Counted from the stretch's first letter, positions 9,181 to 18,191 are shown. The stretch: DNA of 64,000 bases from Clostridium sp. CM027 (GCF_024730565.1 NZ_CP077725.1:1922001-1986000); one strand, 5' to 3'. Made by a program: numbers and translations. The notes: a model not told the origin generated them from the sequence alone.

Positions 9181-10434
9181 CTATCTAACTCTTCTTGCAG
9201 ACATATAATCACTTCTCGTTAATTGTGATATTTTAACTACATCCCCTGTGCTTGGTGCGTGTATGTATGAATTATTTCCTACATAAATACCAACATGGTG
9301 AGGACTTCCTGATCCAAAGAATACCAAATCTCCTGGTTGTAAATTCTCTCTAGACACATATGATCCGTGAGTTATCTGAGCATAAGTATCTCTACCTGTA
9401 GTAACTCCAAAATGTGCATATACATATTGAGTAAAACCTGAACAATCAAATGAATTTGGACCCGTTGCTCCCCACACATATGGTGTTCCCAGGAAAGTTT
9501 TAGCATATTCTATTACTTCATTTGAACCAATTGGTAAAGTTGGTTTTGGTAAAGTCGGTTTTGGTAAAGTTGGTTTTGGTAAGGTTGGTTTTGGTTTGCT
9601 TACCTCTTCAACTATTTCTTTTTCATCATTTGTTTCATTTTTCACTGCGGTACTTACCTGCCCTCTTGATGGGGTATTTTCTTGAGTTTTTTTAGTATCT
9701 ATTGCCATATCGTATTTACGTTTTTGATCTGCTTCATCTTTTATTTGATTCGTAGTACTGTCTACTGAAGCCTGTATTTTTATCATCTCATTTTTATTCA
9801 ATTCTTCCTGTTTATTAGCTTCTACTACTAGTAGTCCTTGTTCTTTTTTCTTTGCACTAAGCTCGTCCAATTTAATTTCATTATTAGCTTTTAACGCTAG
9901 AACTTTTACTTTTTTATCATTAAGAGCTTTTTTTCTATCCTCAATAATTTTCTTTTTCTCATTTAATTCTTTAATAATTTTGTTATCATATTCTACAATT
10001 TTTTTAACATTTTCTACTCTTGAGATAAGGTCTTCGACTCCTTCAGAATCAAGTAGTATCTCTAAATAACTATCTGCTCCGTTCATATACATTGCTCTCA
10101 TTCTTTCATTAAATACAGATTCCTCGCCCTTTATATTGTGCTCGGCAACTACTATATCTTTTGTAGTCTTCTCTATTTTTTTCTCAGTACTATATATCTC
10201 ATTTTTTGCTTTATCAATTCCTGCGTTCATGTTCCCAATATCTAAATCTAACATTTCAATAGATATCTCTAATTGGTCAGAATTCTTTTGTGACAAACTA
10301 TATGAACCCTGTTGTTCTAGCAGCTGCTTCTTTTGATTATCTAACTGCTGCGTTAGTGACACTGCGAACATCGGCTTACTTACTGACATAACTAGTCCAA
10401 TAGCTATAAGTAAAGGTAATATTCTTCTTCTCAT
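9181..10434 (-). CDS. Secreted peptidoglycan hydrolase: coiled coil plus NlpC/P60 domain
   Basis: About 417 aa. An N-terminal signal peptide (RRRILPLLIAIGLVMSV, cleavage near MFA) is followed by a long coiled coil (about residues 25-230) like PcsB/CwlO proteins, a linker with four PTLPK repeats, and a C-terminal NlpC/P60 (C40) endopeptidase domain. Catalytic residues are visible: FDCSGF (Cys near 331), PHHVGIY (His near 380) and YIHAPS (His near 392). It should cut stem peptides in the cell wall, with the coiled coil controlling activity, often via FtsEX. The ATG 15 bases upstream lies within the SD GGGGGGAG, so I start at 10434. Confidence 0.93.
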   Translation of the reverse strand: MRRRILPLLIAIGLVMSVSKPMFAVSLTQQLDNQKKQLLEQQGSYSLSQKNSDQLEISIEMLDLDIGNMNAGIDKAKNEIYSTEKKIEKTTKDIVVAEHNIKGEESVFNERMRAMYMNGADSYLEILLDSEGVEDLISRVENVKKIVEYDNKIIKELNEKKKIIEDRKKALNDKKVKVLALKANNEIKLDELSAKKKEQGLLVVEANKQEELNKNEMIKIQASVDSTTNQIKDEADQKRKYDMAIDTKKTQENTPSRGQVSTAVKNETNDEKEIVEEVSKPKPTLPKPTLPKPTLPKPTLPIGSNEVIEYAKTFLGTPYVWGATGPNSFDCSGFTQYVYAHFGVTTGRDTYAQITHGSYVSRENLQPGDLVFFGSGSPHHVGIYVGNNSYIHAPSTGDVVKISQLTRSDYMSARRVR

Positions 10435-10627
10435 TGTTACTCCCCCCATATCTTATGTTGTAAAATCATCATTAATTCTCATATTATTATTTCCTAACCA
10501 TATTATAGCACTATATTAGGCAATTGGAACGATTAATATAAATTAACCTTATTAACAGTCCAAATTAATTTAAATTATTATTACCTGTCCAGCTCTATAC
10601 ATCTACATCCATTTCTAAATATCTCAT

Positions 10628-11836
10628 TTATTTAATCTTTTTTACTATGTTTGTTTGTTTGTTTTTTCGTTTTTCTTTATCCTTTGCTTTAGATAATTGC
10701 GGCGTTTTTTCTTTTATTGAGCTATCTTGTGTAATATAACTAGTTGCTACCTTTACATGGCTTATAATAGGTGTCTTAACAGACTTCTTTATAGCCTCCT
10801 TAATAGCATCTTTCTCTATACTTGATGACCCTACTACGGGGCTCACTATTTCGGTCCTATCTATAGTGTTCATAACTGTACTTTCTTTTTTATTCCCATG
10901 GAAAATATAAATGCTTGCTAGAGTTACAACTAGACAACAGAAAAACCCATTTTTAATTTTTGTTAACTTCCCTTTATTTGTGATTTTTGTTTTAGCTTTT
11001 TTAGTCCCCACATTTGTGCTAATATTATAGTCACTCAAACCCGCTATTTTTTCATATTTATCTTTTTTTAATACTTCTAAAATTTCTTTTTTTAGATCTT
11101 TAACCGAAATATATCTATCCTTAATATCAATCTTAACGCACTTCTGTATTATTATTTTTAATTTTTCATTAATATCAGGCCCATAATTTTCGTCCAAAAG
11201 AGGTTCTATACCTGTGAAAGGGGTCTTCCCTTTCACCATAAAGTATACTAACATTCCGATGCCATATATATCTGTTTGCGTACAACATTTCCCTAAGCCG
11301 TATTGCTCTGGAGCCGCATATCCATTAGAACCTGCGCACACTGTGTCTTGCGACTTGTCACCCTTATAAATTTTCGAAATACCAAAATCAATCAAAACAA
11401 CTTTTTCACTGATTGTTATAATTATGTTCGATGGTTTTATATCTCTATATATAATAGCTGGATTTTGATTATGTAAATATCCTATAATATCACATAAATC
11501 AGATGTAATCCGGCAAGTTTTTTCTGTCTGTATTCTACCATTTACCTTAACATACTCCTTTAGTGTTTGACCCTCTACGTAATCTTGAACCATATATAGA
11601 TTGTTATTTTCATAAAATATATCAACTATTCTCCGAATACCTGGATGGCTTAGATTTTTTAAAATGTTAGCCTCTGTTAAAATATCTATATTTTTTGTAT
11701 TTTTTATTACTTCTTTTATAGCCCAAAAATTACCCTGAATTATATTTTCGCATAAATAAACGGTGCCCATTCCACCCTTGCCTAAAATTTTAATTACTAC
11801 ATATTTTTTGTCTAATATATCTCCACTATTTAGCAT
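10628..11836 (-). CDS. Membrane-anchored Ser/Thr protein kinase
   Basis: 402 aa. A Hanks-type kinase domain fills residues 1-260: glycine loop GKGGMG at 19-24, lysine in WAIKEV near 41, catalytic YRDIKPSN (HRD variant with Tyr), DFG and AAPEQYG. A single membrane helix (CCLVVTLASIYIF) near residue 290-305 leads to a Thr/Lys-rich tail outside the cell. No PASTA domains are present, unlike PrkC/StkP, so this is not the germination kinase PrkC. No phosphatase is adjacent. Start ATG with GAGGTG SD. Substrate unknown. Confidence 0.9.
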   Translation of the reverse strand: MLNSGDILDKKYVVIKILGKGGMGTVYLCENIIQGNFWAIKEVIKNTKNIDILTEANILKNLSHPGIRRIVDIFYENNNLYMVQDYVEGQTLKEYVKVNGRIQTEKTCRITSDLCDIIGYLHNQNPAIIYRDIKPSNIIITISEKVVLIDFGISKIYKGDKSQDTVCAGSNGYAAPEQYGLGKCCTQTDIYGIGMLVYFMVKGKTPFTGIEPLLDENYGPDINEKLKIIIQKCVKIDIKDRYISVKDLKKEILEVLKKDKYEKIAGLSDYNISTNVGTKKAKTKITNKGKLTKIKNGFFCCLVVTLASIYIFHGNKKESTVMNTIDRTEIVSPVVGSSSIEKDAIKEAIKKSVKTPIISHVKVATSYITQDSSIKEKTPQLSKAKDKEKRKNKQTNIVKKIK

Positions 11837-12322
11837 AATTCACCTCTTGTATAAATGTTTCATAACTTATTCATCTAATAACATATGTATAAATATAAAA
11901 TTTTAAGTGATATTTTCTTTTTATAGTCATACCTTATCCAATAATAATATATATATAAATATAGGTATATTGGGTATCTAATATCCTTTACGCGAAAGTA
12001 TATACAAATATAAAATGCATTTGCTATTATTGTTTTACCACAAATAATAATAGCTTAACAAAAGAGAACACAAATACAAGGTAATTATATCAAACTTCCC
12101 ATTGATTTACCATGTATTCATGTTAAATGTTACTAACAATATGCCAATAGGATTTTTATTAGAGTTTCTTTAATGCTATATAGCTATCTCTCACAATTTA
12201 TTAAATACCCAATAAATCTTACAGTTTCCTTGTAAATAAAAAATTTCTTTGTTTTTTTAAGTACCATTATTAACTCCCTGAATATAATAACACTGTAGAG
12301 CGAATTAAGGAGATGACTATTT
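11837..12322. other. 486-bp divergent intergenic region
   Basis: Very AT-rich spacer between the kinase gene (minus) and cwlJ (plus); it must hold both promoters. I see a 9-bp stem (GCTATTATT with its complement, 12023-12054) and no convincing coding frame. The cwlJ promoter is expected to be recognised by a mother-cell sigma factor, but no match clear enough to call was found. Confidence 0.5.
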
Positions 12323-12763
12323 ATGGCTTTCAGTGCTAGGGAGTTATTGGCTAGAATACTACAATGTGAGGCTGGTGGAGAAGGCGAAAATGGGATGAAA
12401 GCTGTTGCCTCTGTAGTTATGAACAGAGTGCACGTAGCAGATGGTGAATATCTTAGGATAGGTCAAGGTGATTTAAGGAATATCATATTTCAGGAAGGAC
12501 AATTTGATTGTGCAAGATCTGTAATTCGTGGTGTGACTAACCCACAAACCATTTGGGCAAGTCGACCAGAGCAGATACATTATGATATTGCTGATTGGGC
12601 TTTAGCTGGCAATAGATTATATACAACAGGTGAGTCCTTATGGTATTTTAATCCCTATGCACCATGTCCAGATGAATTCCCTTTCAATGGTAGTGGTATC
12701 TATCAAGTCAGTGTAGGTCTACATTGCTTTTACAATCCCACAGCGAAGTATTTTACTACTTAA
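12323..12763 (+). CDS. cwlJ: Spore cortex-lytic hydrolase CwlJ
   Basis: 146 aa, a single SleB/CwlJ (hydrolase_2) domain without signal peptide or peptidoglycan-binding domain, as in CwlJ. The catalytic glutamate is in CEAGGEG (residue 16), followed by the characteristic AVASVVMNRV and later WYFNPYAP blocks. CwlJ degrades muramic-lactam cortex peptidoglycan during germination, often triggered by calcium-dipicolinate, and sits in the spore coat. The next gene is a gerQ-like gene, whose product is needed for CwlJ localisation in Bacillus. SD AAGGAG precedes the ATG. Confidence 0.93.
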   Translation: MAFSARELLARILQCEAGGEGENGMKAVASVVMNRVHVADGEYLRIGQGDLRNIIFQEGQFDCARSVIRGVTNPQTIWASRPEQIHYDIADWALAGNRLYTTGESLWYFNPYAPCPDEFPFNGSGIYQVSVGLHCFYNPTAKYFTT

Positions 12764-12828
12764 TTAAAAAGCATTACTAACTATACCTTTAGATAATAAT
12801 TTAATATAATTTTTAAGGAGGATATTTT

Positions 12829-13275
12829 ATGTTTATAGCACCACCTAACAATTTTAATCAAATTCCAATGTGGGACAGTGTTCCTGTGTTTTCTGAACCC
12901 CCAATGGCACCTATTCCAAAATTTGGTACAGATGATAATACAAGAGAAAGACCTGCGATGCCAACCCCTGATAATAACCAGCACCGTGAAATGCCACCTG
13001 TCTCACCCATAGTAGATAATCCACTTTATAATCAAGGTTGGTTATCTACCCAAATAGGTAAATATATAAAAGTAGAATTTTTAATTGGAACTGGTATGTG
13101 GGTTGATCGCGAAGGCATATTAAAAGAAGTTGGTATTAGTTTTATTGTCATTCAAGAAAGTGGTTCAAATGATCTGGTAATGTGTGATATATTCTCTATT
13201 AGATTTGTAAGAATTTTTAAAAACCAATCTAAATGTACAGATAATTATGAAAAACAGACAAAATCTTCGTATTAA
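12829..13275 (+). CDS. gerQ: GerQ-like spore coat protein
   Basis: 148 aa. The first 60 residues are proline-rich and low in complexity; the C-terminal half (LSTQIGKYIKVEFLIG, then GILKEVGISFIVI and DIFSIRFVRIF) is the conserved GerQ domain. In Bacillus GerQ is a coat protein, cross-linked by transglutaminase, that holds CwlJ in the spore. Immediate position after cwlJ (65-base gap, SD AAGGAGG) supports the pairing. The name rests on the C-terminal similarity and context. Confidence 0.85.
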   Translation: MFIAPPNNFNQIPMWDSVPVFSEPPMAPIPKFGTDDNTRERPAMPTPDNNQHREMPPVSPIVDNPLYNQGWLSTQIGKYIKVEFLIGTGMWVDREGILKEVGISFIVIQESGSNDLVMCDIFSIRFVRIFKNQSKCTDNYEKQTKSSY

Positions 13276-13305
13276 TGTAATTTAAAATCACGAAACATAT
13301 AAAAG

Positions 13306-13338
13306 ATGCCCCTAGTGAACTTAACTCACTAGGGGCAT
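13306..13338. terminator. Bidirectional terminator between gerQ and the cyclophilin gene
   Basis: Perfect 13-bp GC-containing stem (ATGCCCCTAGTGA with its complement), 7-base loop; TTTCTT follows on the plus strand, and an A-run precedes it for the minus strand. Both convergent genes end here. Confidence 0.85.
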
Positions 13339-13349
13339 TTCTTATAATT

Positions 13350-14045
13350 TTATTTTACATTCTCAACTTCACCATACTTTACTCCAAACGTGTCCACAGT
13401 AACTTTTTTCATCTTTTGATCTTTTTTAGGTTTATCATTACTCCCAGTCTCAACAGCTACTATTTTATCCACTGTTTCCATACCTTCTGTAACCTTACCA
13501 AAAGCAGCATAATCACCATCTAAGTTGCTACTTTCCTTAATCATTATAAAAAACTGTGAACCAGCTGAGTCTTTATCAGCACTTCTAGCCATAGATACTA
13601 CTCCTCTTTCATGTTTTAAAGGGTTGTCGAAACTATTATTACTAAACTCGCCGCTTATTGTATACCCGGGGCCGCCCGTGCCCGTTCCTTCTGGGTCTCC
13701 TCCTTGTATCATAAAACCTGGTATTACCCTATGAAAAATTAATCCATTATAATAACCACTCTGGACTAAAGAAACAAAATTTCTAACTGTATTCGGTGCA
13801 ATTTCTGGATATAATTCTACCTTAATAGTCGAGCCATCTTCCATTACTATAGTAACCATTGGATTTTTGTCATTAGCTCCTTTTTCTGTTTGTTTTTTAA
13901 CTACTGGAGTAGGTTCTACCTCTTTTGTTGCTTTAGGTTTACTATCGACATTATCTTTTTCCGTATTAGCGCATCCAGCTGCCAAAAACACAAAAATCAC
14001 TGTACCCAATATCATTGTTTTTTTTAAAAACTTCATCCTTTTCAT
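13350..14045 (-). CDS. Peptidyl-prolyl cis-trans isomerase, cyclophilin type, lipoprotein
   Basis: 231 aa. Signal peptide with lipobox LAAGC; the mature protein begins CANTE and would be anchored on the outer membrane face. After a ~45-residue linker comes a complete cyclophilin domain with FHRVIPGFMIQGGD, the catalytic Arg in HRV and GTGTGGPGY. It should assist folding of exported proteins. A start 18 bases upstream (14063) is in frame, but the SD AAGGAG lies inside that extension 9 bases before the ATG at 14045. Its promoter region is interrupted by repeat copy A. Confidence 0.94.
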   Translation of the reverse strand: MKRMKFLKKTMILGTVIFVFLAAGCANTEKDNVDSKPKATKEVEPTPVVKKQTEKGANDKNPMVTIVMEDGSTIKVELYPEIAPNTVRNFVSLVQSGYYNGLIFHRVIPGFMIQGGDPEGTGTGGPGYTISGEFSNNSFDNPLKHERGVVSMARSADKDSAGSQFFIMIKESSNLDGDYAAFGKVTEGMETVDKIVAVETGSNDKPKKDQKMKKVTVDTFGVKYGEVENVK

Positions 14046-14075
14046 TTTTAAACGCTCCTTCATAACTTGCCTAGC

Positions 14076-14212
14076 ATTAACTATCTTCCGCGAAAATACA
14101 ATATTAACGACTTCGGAAGGAGATTTTCACTCCCACTGAAGTTTTATTTTTGTTATAACACGGAACCCTCACTTGTAGAAGTTTAAGACCTCCCTTTTGA
14201 AATGTCATTAAT
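14076..14212 (+). repeat. Palindromic intergenic repeat, copy A (diverged)
   Basis: About 137 bp matching copies at 15774 and 23374. Shared blocks are ACGACTTCGGAAGGAGATTT, CTCCCACTGAAGTTTT, CACTTGTAGAAG and TGAAATGTCATTAA. The arms can fold into two hairpins. Copy A has more substitutions, including loss of the second stem. It ends 4 bases before the stop of manA (minus strand) and lies upstream of the cyclophilin gene. The structure resembles ends of IS200/IS605 elements without transposase; that origin is inferred. Confidence 0.65.
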
Positions 14213-14215
14213 CCT

Positions 14216-15046
14216 CTACACACTAGATTTAATTAATTCCATATTACCTTCAAGTGTATACTCTATTCCTTTTGATATATAAACTGTTTCTTCTTCTTTT
14301 AATTTCATTTGCCCATTACTCACTTTTATTACTCCCTCGCCACATATTACAGTGTAGCTATGGAAACTATCATTAACTATGTCTATATAATTGTTATTGA
14401 CAATAATTTTTTCCACTTTAAAATAAGGTGTCTCTAATTTATTAAAATTATCAATTTTCCCACCTTTATTCTTACCATCATAATCTATAACATCTAAGGA
14501 TTTTTCAATATGCACTTCTCTGCCTCGTCCCCAGTCATGAAGTCTATAAGTAATGTTGCTATTTTGTTGCACCTCAATAAGCTTTACACCAGATTCTATA
14601 GCATGTACCGTACCCGCTGGTATGTAGATGAAATCTCCCCTGCTTATATTGATTCGTTCTAAATAATCTTCTAGTTTACCTTCTTTTATAATTTGCCTTA
14701 GCTTTTCTTTATTTAAACCTTTCTTTATTCCTGATACTAAAGTCGCTCCCTTTTTAGCTTCCAATATATACCAACATTCTGTTTTTCCATTAGCATTTTC
14801 AACCCTTTTAGCATAATCATCATTTGGATGTACTTGTACTGATAAGGTATCTTCTGCTTTTATAATTTTATTTAGTATAGGAAAATCACTACCACATCCT
14901 AAAATTTCAGACAATTCTCGTCCTTCATAAATTCCTTCTTGCACCGTAGAATTTCCCTCTTCATGACATGAAAGTACCCATTTCTCCCATCCCCATATTT
15001 TTTCACTTAAGTATGGCTTTAATTTTAAAATTAATTCTTTAGACAA
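14216..15046 (-). CDS. manA: Mannose-6-phosphate isomerase, class I
   Basis: 276 aa, a short bacterial type I phosphomannose isomerase of the cupin fold that interconverts mannose-6-phosphate and fructose-6-phosphate with zinc. Visible motifs are VQVHPNDDYA (Zn ligands Gln and His), a downstream KTECWY (Glu) and HAIESGVKLIEVQQ followed by YRLHDWGR, which carries the active-site Arg. The start is TTG after a strong GGAGGAG. It is alone; the neighbours suggest no sugar operon. Confidence 0.93.
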   Translation of the reverse strand: MSKELILKLKPYLSEKIWGWEKWVLSCHEEGNSTVQEGIYEGRELSEILGCGSDFPILNKIIKAEDTLSVQVHPNDDYAKRVENANGKTECWYILEAKKGATLVSGIKKGLNKEKLRQIIKEGKLEDYLERINISRGDFIYIPAGTVHAIESGVKLIEVQQNSNITYRLHDWGRGREVHIEKSLDVIDYDGKNKGGKIDNFNKLETPYFKVEKIIVNNNYIDIVNDSFHSYTVICGEGVIKVSNGQMKLKEEETVYISKGIEYTLEGNMELIKSSV

Positions 15047-15066
15047 TACAACTCCTCCAATACACG

Positions 15067-15561
15067 TTAATTATTTTTTCCCATATTTGTTATTATACCT
15101 TTTGCCTCTTTCACAGTACTACTTGGCCCACAAATATCAAATTTACCATTATATTTGTTATCTACTTCAGCTACTCTTATAAGTATTTCATTGAAGTTCT
15201 TTGATGTATTAAGCGTTCCAGTCACTTCATATTGCCCTGTTTTACTATTTTTAGCTTCTATAAAAGTGCTATATCCCGTAGTCTTAAAAACATTGTTCTT
15301 CGCCCATATTCTCTTTAGAATAACCTTCTCTTTAATACCATCTACTTCTACACTTCCAGTAAATTCATAATTCAAAGATAATTTCTTTTTTAATTCTCCA
15401 ACAAGCTTAATTTCAGTTGATTTGTTAAATTCACTATTCTCATCATACATATATCCACCATAGTTTCTTTCAATGCTCACCGGTCTAAAATATATAACTG
15501 ATATTAAAATCATACCAATAACTGCAATTGCTATTGAAGCTTTCAAAGCTGATCTATCCAT
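15067..15561 (-). CDS. Hypothetical membrane-anchored protein
   Basis: 164 aa. One N-terminal membrane helix (IAIAVIGMILISVIYF) and an extracytoplasmic domain rich in beta-type alternation (LNYEFTGSVEVDGIKEKVILKRIW, TGQYEVTGTLN). No family recognised. A GTG at 15570 is in frame but is part of the SD GAGGTG, so the ATG at 15561 is used. It lies 20 bases upstream of manA on the same strand and may be co-transcribed with it. Confidence 0.75.
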   Translation of the reverse strand: MDRSALKASIAIAVIGMILISVIYFRPVSIERNYGGYMYDENSEFNKSTEIKLVGELKKKLSLNYEFTGSVEVDGIKEKVILKRIWAKNNVFKTTGYSTFIEAKNSKTGQYEVTGTLNTSKNFNEILIRVAEVDNKYNGKFDICGPSSTVKEAKGIITNMGKNN

Positions 15562-15773
15562 ATTTATCACCTCAGATTTTAATTGTTTTATTTAAAATAT
15601 ATTACTTTCTGCCTTAAGCTATACATAATATTATAAACTAAATTTTCTTATCACTTCCTTTTTTAAAATTTTATCACATTATTAATTTAATTTCTATTAT
15701 TTTGTAAAAACATTGGAAATTTAGTTATAATTTAGATGCATTATACTCTGAATATTGGAGAAACTAATATTTC

Positions 15774-15911
15774 ATTAAATCATCTCCTGCGGAGCTGCAA
15801 TATCAACGACTTCAGAAGGAGATTTATACTCCCACTGAAGTTTTTTATTTGTTAGGGCATGTAACTCCCACTTGTAGAAGTGGGAGACTTTCCTTCTGAA
15901 ATGTCGTTAAA
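15774..15911 (+). repeat. Palindromic intergenic repeat, copy B
   Basis: About 138 bp, the best-preserved copy. Left part CATCTCCTGCGGAGC forms a small hairpin, the middle CTTCAGAAGGAG...CTCCCACTGAAG a second, and CTCCCACTTGTAGAAGTGGGAG a third, ending in CTGAAATGTCGTTAAA. It sits just upstream of the 47-aa gene at 15934. The multiple subterminal palindromes are like those of IS200/IS605-derived elements. Confidence 0.75.
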
Positions 15912-15933
15912 CTTTAGAAAGGTGGCAATATCC

Positions 15934-16077
15934 ATGGCAAGAAAAGATTCAAAAAACTACAATTACACTACCCAAGAGCAAATTATGATTAAGAAAAATG
16001 ATGATGCTAGATTACCAAAACGACTTGGCAGCGATGAAAAAATCCAGGCGGCTTCAAAAAGAAGTAAAATAGAATAA
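15934..16077 (+). CDS. Tiny hydrophilic protein, unknown
   Basis: 47 aa, highly charged (MARKDSKNYNYTTQEQ..., ending RSKIE), no membrane segment or cysteine. SD AAAGGTGG precedes, 12 bases from the ATG. The gene directly follows repeat copy B and ends in a hairpin shared with cysS. Composition (Lys, Gln, Asn rich, no Trp or Cys) recalls minor small acid-soluble spore proteins, but no family motif is visible; function unknown. Confidence 0.6.
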   Translation: MARKDSKNYNYTTQEQIMIKKNDDARLPKRLGSDEKIQAASKRSKIE

Positions 16078-16114
16078 TTCCTACTCGGTCCATCCTATTT
16101 AGTTTAGATAAAAC

Positions 16115-16147
16115 AAGGCATCTATGATTATTGCCCATAGATGCCTT
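16115..16147. terminator. Bidirectional terminator between the 47-aa gene and cysS
   Basis: Perfect 12-bp stem AAGGCATCTATG with its complement, 9-base loop, flanked by A-rich and T-rich sequence. cysS ends 12 bases further on the opposite strand. Confidence 0.75.
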
Positions 16148-16159
16148 ATTAATTCATAC

Positions 16160-17566
16160 TTATTTAACTTTCCAAGTCGTTCCTTCCTTAGTATCAAAAA
16201 GTTCGATATTCATAGCTATAAATTCATTTCTTATCTCATCTGCTCTTGCCCAGTTTTTACTCTCTCTTGCGTCAGTTCTTTCAATTATAAGCTTATTTAT
16301 AAGCTCTTCATCTACATTTGTATCTTCCTTTTCAATTGTCATAAGATCTAATGAGAATATTTTATCAAAATCTTCTATAAGTATAGCTTTTTCCTTATTA
16401 TTAAGTTCACCATCTTTTAAAACATCAAAAAGTACAGTGAAAGCATTTGCTATATTTAAATCATCACTGATATATGATGAGAATTTTTCTTTGTATGCGT
16501 TAGTTTTCTCACCACTCGTTACATCATTTTGATTTATAGAGTTTAAAACAGTAGCAATTCTCTCTTTAAGTTTTTTGTAGCCATTCCTAGCGTCATTTAA
16601 ACTGTCGAAACTAAACACTAACTGTTTTCTATATTTAGATTGAAGACAGAAATATCTATAATCAAGAGGACTATATCCTTCTTCTTCAAGTCTTGCTACA
16701 GTTAAAAAATTCCCAGTAGATTTTGACATTTTACCACTATCTAGTACTAAAAACTCTCCATGCATCCAGTATTTTACCCATTTATGTCCTAATACTCCTT
16801 CAGATTGAGCTACTTCATTAGTGTGATGTATCGCAATATGATCCACTCCACCACAGTGAATATCTAAACATTCACCAATATATTTAACAGACATTGCCGA
16901 GCATTCTAAATGCCAACCTGGAAACCCCTTGCCCCATGGTGACTCCCACTGCATAATTTGATTAGAAAACTTAGAGTTTGTAAACCATAGTACAAAATCA
17001 AGTGGGTTTTTCTTATTAGGATCTATTTCTATTCTACTTCCTGCTTTCAGTTCATCTATGCTAAGGTTTGCAAGCTTAGTATAGTCTTCAAATTTGTCAA
17101 TTTCAAAATACACATTTCCATTAGATACATAAGTGTATCCTTTTTCTTCAAGTTTTTTTATAAAATCTATCATATCCTGTATATGATCTGTAGCTCTACA
17201 TACAATAGTAGGTCTTTTTATATTAAGTTTTTTACAATCTTCAAAAAAAGCATCTTCATAAAACTTAGCAATTTCCCATACTGTTTTATGCTCACGGCTT
17301 GCACCTAATGCCATTTTATCTTCCCCTTCATCCCCATCCGATTGAAGGTGCCCTACGTCAGTTACATTCATTACATGTTTAACTTTATAATTAAAATACT
17401 CTAAGGATTTTTTAAGTACATCTTCAAAAATATATGTCCTTAAATTGCCTATATGTGCATAGTTGTACACTGTAGGTCCACAAGTATACATTCCCACCTT
17501 ACCTTCTTTATAAGGTACAAACTCATCTTTATTTCTAGTCATAGTATTATAAACATTAAAACTCAA
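16160..17566 (-). CDS. cysS: Cysteinyl-tRNA synthetase
   Basis: 468 aa, class I synthetase. Visible are the zinc-site cysteine in MYTCGPTVYNYAHIGN with the HIGN signature, the Cys/His residues in HLECSAM and HCGGVDH that complete the zinc site for cysteine discrimination, and KMSKSTGN. A GTG at 17575 is in frame but overlaps the SD AAGGAG; the TTG at 17566, 8 bases after it, is the likelier start. It is monocistronic; unlike asnS in this window, no T-box leader is apparent. Confidence 0.96.
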   Translation of the reverse strand: MSFNVYNTMTRNKDEFVPYKEGKVGMYTCGPTVYNYAHIGNLRTYIFEDVLKKSLEYFNYKVKHVMNVTDVGHLQSDGDEGEDKMALGASREHKTVWEIAKFYEDAFFEDCKKLNIKRPTIVCRATDHIQDMIDFIKKLEEKGYTYVSNGNVYFEIDKFEDYTKLANLSIDELKAGSRIEIDPNKKNPLDFVLWFTNSKFSNQIMQWESPWGKGFPGWHLECSAMSVKYIGECLDIHCGGVDHIAIHHTNEVAQSEGVLGHKWVKYWMHGEFLVLDSGKMSKSTGNFLTVARLEEEGYSPLDYRYFCLQSKYRKQLVFSFDSLNDARNGYKKLKERIATVLNSINQNDVTSGEKTNAYKEKFSSYISDDLNIANAFTVLFDVLKDGELNNKEKAILIEDFDKIFSLDLMTIEKEDTNVDEELINKLIIERTDARESKNWARADEIRNEFIAMNIELFDTKEGTTWKVK

Positions 17567-17936
17567 TATATTCACTCCTTCTTAAATAGTACAAAAGTAT
17601 CCAAAGCTTTCCGGAAACTCTTACTAATAATCTAATCTTTTCATTTAAAATATAAAAAGCTACAGGCATGCTGCAGCTTTAAACTTCAAAGTATAAACAA
17701 GCACAGATTTTCAAATACAAAAGTAACTCTAATTATTTAGAATCTTAAAACAATAACATATATATAAATTCTAACATAATAATAAGATAATGCAATAAAT
17801 TATGTTAATAATCTTTTATTTGCTTCTAATTTATAAAATTTGCAGATACGTTATTTAAATTATTTATAATTCTTCAATTTCCTATAAAATAAAAGTAGCA
17901 GAGCATATAGACAAAAGTTTATATGCTCTGCTCTTT
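17567..17936. other. cysS upstream region with hairpin
   Basis: A 370-bp non-coding stretch. At 17658-17682 a hairpin with arms AAAGCTGCAG/CTGTAGCTTT is followed on the minus strand by TTTTATATTTT, about 90 bases before cysS, so it could be an attenuator or the end of an upstream transcript. I found no T-box consensus (GGGTGGNACCGCG-like) on the minus strand. The rest is plain AT-rich sequence. Confidence 0.4.
17897..17932. terminator. Terminator after the 43-aa gene
   Basis: Stem AGCAGAGCATATA with its complement (13 bp) and a 10-base loop. T-rich tracts flank both sides (CTTTTTAT on plus, ACTTTTATTTT on minus). It starts 4 bases after the stop of the minus-strand gene at 17937. Confidence 0.75.
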
Positions 17937-18068
17937 TTATTTTCTGTCAGCAGACTGTTTTTTTGTTGTAGCATTTTGATTTTTTGCAGATTCTCTAGTT
18001 ATAGGAGTATCATAATTACTTTTAGCTAATCTAGAAAATTTATTGTCAGGTTGGCTATCTTTAGGCAT
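17937..18068 (-). CDS. Tiny hydrophilic protein, unknown
   Basis: 43 aa beginning MPKDSQPDNKFSRLAK and ending TTKKQSADRK. No hydrophobic segment or Cys. A GGAG SD stands about 9 bases before the ATG at 18068, and a terminator follows at once, so the unit looks like a real monocistronic gene. An upstream in-frame ATG (18119) lacks an SD. Similar in style, not clearly in sequence, to the small proteins at 15934 and 63499. Confidence 0.6.
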   Translation of the reverse strand: MPKDSQPDNKFSRLAKSNYDTPITRESAKNQNATTKKQSADRK

Positions 18069-18191
18069 AAAAACATCTCCTTTATTTATATTGCTATTTA
18101 TATGTTTCGCTATTTTCAAAAAAAATATTCTACCTAATTATAATTGTAGAACCCATTCTCATAAATTTATTTCTTATAGAATCTAGAAAAC

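Noticed and set aside
9536-9600. Intergenic tandem repeat
   Set aside because: The 15-bp repeats are within the coding sequence and encode the PTLPK linker of the NlpC/P60 protein.
16131-16532. 133-aa open frame antisense to the 3' part of cysS
   Set aside because: Ser/Phe-rich shadow frame opposite a conserved synthetase; starts inside a terminator.
17567-17936. T-box or other riboswitch upstream of cysS
   Set aside because: A hairpin with a T-run is present, but no T-box sequence, stem I or specifier layout could be found.
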